A stretch of DNA of 64,000 nt, taken from assembly GCA_963169915.1 (NCBI GenBank), contig CAUJEM010000125.1, forward strand, positions 26,627 to 90,626, in the 5' to 3' direction. This DNA is from Myxococcota bacterium (GTDB lineage Bacteria > Myxococcota_A > Polyangia > Polyangiales > Polyangiaceae). A model generated the notes under the pieces. The model saw only the letters and a program-made list of their open reading frames with translations, ran no database searches and was not told the DNA's origin. Both the position numbers and the translations under genes were made by a program. Shown in pieces: positions 59,602-64,000 of this stretch (position 1 is the first letter of the stretch; every line of letters begins with the position of its first letter).

Positions 59602-60786
59602 ATGCAGACACCATGGCTGACGTGGCTCTCTACGGCGGCGCTCGCCCTCGGGCTCAGCGCGTGTGACGGCTCCTCGGAGGACGGCGCGGGCGGCGCCGCA
59701 GGGCTGGCGGGCGCAGCGGGCGCGGGCGGAGACGCCGGGCACGCCGGCGCCGCGGGCGCGGGCGGTGGCGCCGCGGGCCAAGCTGGCGCGGCGGGCGGGG
59801 CCGGCACCGCGGGCGGTGGCGGCGCTGGGGGCAGCTCCGGCGTGGGTGGAGGCGGCGGCGCGGGCGGCGGCGCCGCGGGCGCAGCCGGCGCGGGCGGCAG
59901 CCCCAGCGTCGATCCCGTGCCGCCGGACATTGGCTTCGCGTGCCCGAACGGCACCGTCCTCGCGGCGGGCAGCAACACCCTGAGGGTGGGCAACACGAAC
60001 CGCACCCTGTACGTGGACTTCCCCGCGGACCGCTCCCGCCCCGCTGGCGTGGTCTTCTCCTGGCACGGCTTCGGGGACAGCGCCACGAGCTGGCACACGA
60101 CCGCGAACCTCGACCCGGACGCAGATCCAGCGCAGCCCGTCATCGTGGTCACGCCGGAGGACACCGGGCTGCAGCCCATGCCCTTGAACGACCCCGCAGG
60201 GCTCGACTGGGACATCAAGGGCGGGCAGGTGGGCGACGCCAACCTGGAGTACGCGCTGTTCGAGGCGGTGCTGGGCTGCTTGAACGCGCAGCAGCGCGTG
60301 GACTCCTCGCGCATCTACTCCTACGGCTTCTCCGCAGGCTCCGTCACCACCAGCATGCTGTACTCCCGCTACCCGCACATCATCGCGGCGACGGTCAATC
60401 AGTCGGGCGCCTGGTTCAACGACGCGGCGGAGGCCCAGCTCGTCAACCCCATCTTGAAGCCCAAGTGGAACTGGCCTGCGCTCGACCCCGCGGACGGCGG
60501 CAACGTGCTGCTGACGCACGGCGGCAGCACGGACACCATCGTCATCGTGCTGGTGAAGATCTTCGATCTGGAGCAGTCGGCGCAGGCCGCCTTCCCCTTC
60601 TTGAAGGCCAACCGCCGCACCGTGCTGGACTGCAGCCACACCCGGGGTCACGTGCTGCACCCGGAGCTCAGCGCTACGCAGATCATGAAGTACTTGACCG
60701 CGCACCGCTGGGGCTACCCCTCGCCCTTCACCAGCGCGGGCACGCCCCCGGGGTATCCGGCGTCCTGCAGCGTGCGGCTCCCTTGA
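59602..60786 (+). CDS. Esterase/PHB-depolymerase-like lipoprotein 2 (tandem paralogue)
   Basis: 394 aa. Same architecture and clear paralogue of the preceding gene: lipobox LSACDG, a longer Gly/Ala linker (about 80 residues with GAAGAGG units), FSWHGFGD, GFSAGSVTTS and SHTRGHVLHPE; both end in SCSVRLP. ATG 59602 has GGAG upstream. The linker is about twice as long as in copy 1, suggesting repeat expansion after duplication. It is the last gene before the CRISPR-associated region. Confidence 0.88.
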   Translation: MQTPWLTWLSTAALALGLSACDGSSEDGAGGAAGLAGAAGAGGDAGHAGAAGAGGGAAGQAGAAGGAGTAGGGGAGGSSGVGGGGGAGGGAAGAAGAGGSPSVDPVPPDIGFACPNGTVLAAGSNTLRVGNTNRTLYVDFPADRSRPAGVVFSWHGFGDSATSWHTTANLDPDADPAQPVIVVTPEDTGLQPMPLNDPAGLDWDIKGGQVGDANLEYALFEAVLGCLNAQQRVDSSRIYSYGFSAGSVTTSMLYSRYPHIIAATVNQSGAWFNDAAEAQLVNPILKPKWNWPALDPADGGNVLLTHGGSTDTIVIVLVKIFDLEQSAQAAFPFLKANRRTVLDCSHTRGHVLHPELSATQIMKYLTAHRWGYPSPFTSAGTPPGYPASCSVRLP

Positions 60787-60857
60787 GTGGCCGGCTCCGC
60801 TGGACCGGCACAGCCCGCCCACGGAGCACGCCACGCCGGAGGCGCACAAAATAGAAA

Positions 60858-60908
60858 CAGCGCTCCTAGTCGCGGGGAGGGGGGGGAGGAAGGCGACTAG
60901 GAGCGCTG
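60858..60908. other. Perfect 16-bp hairpin with all-purine G-rich loop
   Basis: CAGCGCTCCTAGTCGC (60858-60873) and its exact reverse complement (60893-60908) enclose a 19-nt purine-only loop, GGGGAGGGGGGGGAGGAAG. It sits in the 370-bp gap between the second esterase and cas4-cas1. There is no T-tract after it. A terminator, an RNA element or a mobile-element end are possible. The rest of the gap (60909-61156) holds another G-rich purine run (near 60930-60955) and the cas4-cas1 ribosome-binding site; I saw no anti-repeat. Confidence 0.7.
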
Positions 60909-61156
60909 CGGAGAATGCGGCGGCCCCGGGGCAGAGGGGGGGGAGGGATTGCCACTCGCGACCGCCGCAGCTTCTTAAGCACGTCTCGTGCCAACGCGCC
61001 CTCTACACGACTTCCATGGCTTAGGGGGACGCGCCAGGGGCGGCGCTGCAGGGCTGCAAGGCGGGCGGCTTGCAGCAGTGCAAGAGGGAAGGAGCCAAGT
61101 GCTTGGAGCGTACGTGTGAGAGACGACACCCAGGGCGCCACTGCGCCGGAGGCTTC

Positions 61157-63037
61157 ATGACGGTGCGCCCCTCGCAGACCACGACCACCCTCCGCCCCTC
61201 ACCGCTGGAGGAGGCGCGCCCCAAGCGCCTGCCGCTCCGGCTCCCCGCCGCGGCGCCCCAGCTCGTCCCTGCGCGGATGATCAACGAGGTGCTCTACTGT
61301 GAGCGGCTGGCGTACCTCGAGTGGTCCATGGGGGAGTTCGAAGACAACGCCTACACGGTCGAGGGCCGCAGCCTCCATCAGCGGGTGGATCGCCCGGGGG
61401 GCCAGCTACCTCCGCCTCCCAGCTCGGCCGAGGGCGCCGAAGCGAGCGCGGCGGCCGAGGGCGGCGTCCCCTACGTGGCGCGCTCGGTGTGGCTGTCGTC
61501 GCAAGAGCTGGGCATCACGGCGAAGATCGATCTGGTGGAGGGCACCGAGGCCGGCAGCGTCGTCCCCATCGAGTACAAGCGCGGCGCCGTGCCGGACGTG
61601 CCGGAGGGCGCCAACTTGCCAGAGCGCGCGCAGGTCTGCGCGCAAGCGCTCCTGCTGCGCTCGCAGGGCTACGTGGTCCCTCACGCGGAGATCTACTTCG
61701 CAGGCTCTCGGCGCCGCGTCGTCATCGAGCTGAGCGAGGCGCTCATCGACGCCACGCTGCACGCCGTCCACCGGCTCCGGCGGCTGGCGGAGGCCGGGGA
61801 GCTCCCCCCACCGCTGCTGGAAGATCCGCGCTGCGACGGCTGCTCTCTCGTCGGCATCTGCCTGCCGGACGAGACCAACCTCCTCCGCCGCCTCGACGGG
61901 GAGTCGCTCGAGGAGCCCGAGCCGCTGGACACCCCGGAGCGAGAGGACAACTTCGGGCGGCTCGACCCCGATCCGTGGGGCCTCGCCGTCGGCGCGCCCT
62001 CGCTGGCGGAGCTGCGGCGCCTGCATCCGGCGCGGGACGAGCGGCTGCCCCTGTACGTGCTCGCTCGAGGAGGGCGCGTGGGGCTGGATGGAGAGGAGCT
62101 GGTGGTGCACACCGAGGGCAAGCGCAGCTCGGTGCGGCTCTCCAACACCTCGCAGGTGTGCCTCTTCGGCAACGTGCAGCTCACCACGCCAGCCCTACGC
62201 GCGCTCGCCGAGCGAGGCATCCCCGTCGCGTACTTCAGCCGCGGCGGCTGGTACTACGCGCGGGTGCTGGGGCACGAGCCCAAGAACGTGGAGCTGCGCT
62301 TGGCGCAGTACGCCTGCGCCGTCGACCCGCAGCGGTGCCTGGAGCTGGCGCGCACCTGGACGGCGAGCAAGATCCGAAACGGTCGCACCCTGCTGCGCCG
62401 CAACGCCCAGGCCGTGGGGCCCGTGGTGCTGTCGGAGCTGGAGCAGCTCGCCAAGAAAGCGGAGGCGGCCGCGTCCTTGGACGCGCTGCTCGGCATCGAG
62501 GGCAGCGCCGCCCGCGTCTACTTCCAGTCGTTCACCGGCATGCTGCGCGGCAAGGCCGCCTTGGGCGCCTTCGACTGGGAGGGGCGCTCACGCCGCCCGC
62601 CCAAGGACCCCATCAACGCGCTGCTCTCCTTCGCGTACTCCCTGCTCAGCAAGGACGTCAGCATCGCGCTCGCGCTGGCGGGCTTGGACCCCATGCTCGG
62701 CTTCTTTCATCAGCCCCGCTTCGGCCGGCCCGCGCTGGCGCTCGACGTGATGGAGGAGTTTCGTCCCCTCGTGGCGGACAGCGTGGTGCTGAGCGTGCTC
62801 AACAACGGCGTGGTGGACGAGCGCAGCTTCGTGGTGCGCGCCGGGGCGGCCAGCCTCACCGCCGCCGGCCGTAAAGACTTCCTGCTGGCGTGGGAGCGCC
62901 GTTTGGATCAGCTCGTGACGCACCCCGTCTTCGGCTACCGCATCAGCTACCGCCGCGTCCTGGAGGTTCAGGCCCGCCTGCTCGGGCGCTGGCTGCTCGG
63001 GGAGCTCGAGGCGCTGCCACCCTTCAGGACTCGGTGA
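61157..63037 (+). CDS. cas4-cas1: Cas4-Cas1 fusion CRISPR adaptation nuclease
   Basis: 626 aa. The Cas4 half has Cys48 in LYCER, nuclease residues His74, Asp125 (AKIDLVE), Glu139 and Lys141 (IEYKRG) and Gln159, and the C-terminal Cys cluster Cys226, Cys229, Cys235 for a [4Fe-4S] centre. The Cas1 half begins near residue 295 (PLYVLARGGRVGLDG) with likely metal ligands Glu448 (GIEGSAAR), His518 (GFFHQPRFGRP) and Glu533 (DVMEEFRP). ATG 61157 has GGAGG upstream; an earlier ATG at 61070 lacks one. The fusion is typical of subtype I-G (formerly I-U) and also occurs in V-B. cas2 follows 4 bp later. Confidence 0.96.
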   Translation: MTVRPSQTTTTLRPSPLEEARPKRLPLRLPAAAPQLVPARMINEVLYCERLAYLEWSMGEFEDNAYTVEGRSLHQRVDRPGGQLPPPPSSAEGAEASAAAEGGVPYVARSVWLSSQELGITAKIDLVEGTEAGSVVPIEYKRGAVPDVPEGANLPERAQVCAQALLLRSQGYVVPHAEIYFAGSRRRVVIELSEALIDATLHAVHRLRRLAEAGELPPPLLEDPRCDGCSLVGICLPDETNLLRRLDGESLEEPEPLDTPEREDNFGRLDPDPWGLAVGAPSLAELRRLHPARDERLPLYVLARGGRVGLDGEELVVHTEGKRSSVRLSNTSQVCLFGNVQLTTPALRALAERGIPVAYFSRGGWYYARVLGHEPKNVELRLAQYACAVDPQRCLELARTWTASKIRNGRTLLRRNAQAVGPVVLSELEQLAKKAEAAASLDALLGIEGSAARVYFQSFTGMLRGKAALGAFDWEGRSRRPPKDPINALLSFAYSLLSKDVSIALALAGLDPMLGFFHQPRFGRPALALDVMEEFRPLVADSVVLSVLNNGVVDERSFVVRAGAASLTAAGRKDFLLAWERRLDQLVTHPVFGYRISYRRVLEVQARLLGRWLLGELEALPPFRTR

Positions 63038-63041
63038 GCGC

Positions 63042-63335
63042 ATGCGTCAGGCCTACATCGTCAGCTACGACGTGTCCGATCCCAAGCGGCTGCGGAGGGT
63101 GTTCAAGACGCTCCGCGGCTACGGAGATCACCTGCAGCTCTCCGTCTTTCGCTGCGAGCTGACCCACCGTGAGCTGGTGGAGCTGCGCACCAAGCTCGAC
63201 GCCCACCTCCACCACCTGGAAGACCAAGTGCTGTTCGTGGACATCGGCCCCGCGGAGGGTCGCGCGCGCGAGGCCATCACGTCGCTCGGGCGGGACTACA
63301 CGCACCCGGAGCGTCACGCCGTGGTCATCGGCTGA
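63042..63335 (+). CDS. cas2: CRISPR-associated Cas2
   Basis: 97 aa. Ferredoxin-like fold with the conserved Asp in IVSYDVSDPKRLRRV and the SVFRCEL strand. Forms the adaptation complex with Cas1 to insert spacers. Starts 4 bp after the cas4-cas1 stop, so they are cotranscribed. Followed by a leader-like region and the array. Confidence 0.97.
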   Translation: MRQAYIVSYDVSDPKRLRRVFKTLRGYGDHLQLSVFRCELTHRELVELRTKLDAHLHHLEDQVLFVDIGPAEGRAREAITSLGRDYTHPERHAVVIG

Positions 63336-63826
63336 GCGCCCTGGCAAGCACCCGCCCTGCGGGTGCACCGGACGGGCGGGAGCACGAGGCGCTGGGAGCT
63401 TCTGGGTGCGCGACGGGGCGATCGTCTCGTCTGCCCCAGCCCCCACGCTGCCGAGCTTCCACGTCTCCGGTCCCCCGGTGCCATCCCCAGGGAACGGGAC
63501 CACGGCAGCCGCGGGCGAAGGCGGTGCCGCAGGCGCCCTACCATGCTAGCCTTCGGCCGCCCCTGGGCCGCTGCTCGGTGCCCGCCGCTCCGGCGCCGTG
63601 CCCCCCCGCGCGCGCCCGTGATAGTCTCGTCCGCTGCGAGCGCGACAGTGGCGCACGCTCCCCCGGGGGGCGCTCGCACCATCGCCAGCCCCTTGAAATT
63701 CTTTCCTAAGTTTTTGTCTCCCCCACCCTCACCCACGCCGTTGCCCCCCCTACGCCCCCACTCCCCCAGGCACCGCTCGCCAACCCCTTGGCAGCCCCAT
63801 GAAATCATGGCATTCCTGGGAGGCCC
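63336..63826 (+). promoter_or_regulatory. CRISPR leader-like region
   Basis: 491 bp without a supportable gene between cas2 and the first repeat. It contains a local AT-rich stretch (63690-63722, TTGAAATTCTTTCCTAAG then TTTTTG) in otherwise GC-rich DNA, and an inverted repeat CCATG-AAAT-CATGG at 63797-63810, ending 16 bp before repeat 1. These may hold the array promoter and the leader-anchoring site used during spacer integration. Confidence 0.6.
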
Positions 63827-64000
63827 CTCTCCGCGGTGTTCGCACCGCGGCTCCATTGAAGCCAGGTCCCGTGGATTCTCGACCAGAACCGCTACTCTGT
63901 GCTCTCCGCGGTGTTCGCACCGCGGCTCCATTGAAGCAGTATGCGCATACGCAAAATAGACGCAAGTAAAAACTCTCCGCGGTGTTCGCACCGCGGCTCC
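63827..64000 (+). CRISPR. CRISPR array start, at least three repeats
   Basis: Repeats at 63827-63862, 63902-63937 and 63973-64000 (third cut by the window edge; 28 of 36 nt seen) are identical where visible. The 36-nt repeat begins CTCTCCGCGG, ends CTCCATTGAAGC and holds an 8-bp stem CCGCGGTG/CACCGCGG around a TTCG loop. Spacers are 39 and 35 nt. The ATTGAAGC end, like the common ATTGAAAC end, supports plus-strand transcription with new spacers added at the cas2 side. Effector genes are not in the window. Confidence 0.98.

Noticed and set aside
60787..61156. tracrRNA candidate upstream of cas4-cas1
   Set aside because: I searched the gap by eye for a stretch complementary to the repeat and found only a 6-7-nt GCGGAGA fragment, too short to be an anti-repeat.
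63314..63991. Long minus-strand reading frame across the leader and CRISPR repeats
   Set aside because: Its N-terminal part is a translation of the repeats themselves (ASMEPRCEHRGE-type units), and there is no coding signal; it is a chance frame over the array.

Overview
The window is high-GC DNA (third codon positions almost always G or C) packed with ATGA/GTGA/TTGA gene overlaps. Eukaryote-like Ser/Thr kinases, FHA proteins, Gly/Ala-linker lipoproteins, a MopE-type calcium-like motif, a choice-of-anchor-L lipoprotein, hybrid signalling kinases and BlaI/M56 regulators together suggest a myxobacterium-like member of Myxococcota (Polyangia type). That placement is an inference from gene content; no rRNA is present.

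Layout. 1-2934 (minus): a TonB-dependent receptor with haem-receptor FRAP/NPNL boxes, coupled to an HmuY-family lipoprotein that runs off the left edge; a Fur-box-like palindrome lies upstream. 3311-6904: a charge-rich hypothetical and two acyl-CoA dehydrogenases of different catalytic classes. 7022-11961: lipoprotein, CehA/McbA-type PHP hydrolase with a ferredoxin, GNAT, patatin, DUF420 membrane protein. 12020-14316: a membrane pseudokinase coupled to a lipoprotein. 14409-17735: Nudix hydrolase, CorA, DUF2238, a PHAX-domain protein, tRNA-Thr(CGU). 17928-24186: argJ, a PDZ protein, an FHA protein next to a CheA-REC hybrid without other chemotaxis genes, and metK with a basic tail. 24248-28413: choice-of-anchor-L lipoprotein, FHA-GGDEF, glnA, glnB. 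28621-36129: a Ser/Thr kinase, GNAT, tandem histidine kinases (the second with a decayed ATPase domain) and an alpha/beta hydrolase.

36198-48181: an ADP-forming acyl-CoA synthetase, then a metal-efflux island: BlaI regulator, M56 protease, outer-membrane channel, adaptor, HME-type RND pump and a P1B-4-like ATPase with a (Gly-His)8 tail. Two near-identical BlaI-type operators flank the regulatory pair. 48190-54596: a membrane-anchored GspE/PilB-like ATPase with a small partner, SUMF1 lipoprotein, YqeY, FAD oxidoreductase, and an ECF sigma/anti-sigma-like/Spy-like trio. 54612-60786: POT transporter, RNA uracil methyltransferase, a pair of DnaA-box-like sites, pdxH and two tandem esterase lipoproteins.

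60858-64000: a perfect 16-bp hairpin with an all-purine loop, a cas4-cas1 fusion, cas2, a leader-like region and the start of a CRISPR array (36-nt repeat holding an 8-bp stem with a TTCG loop). The array runs off the right edge. No interference genes precede the adaptation module, so whether this is I-G, V-B or an isolated adaptation locus depends on sequence outside the window.
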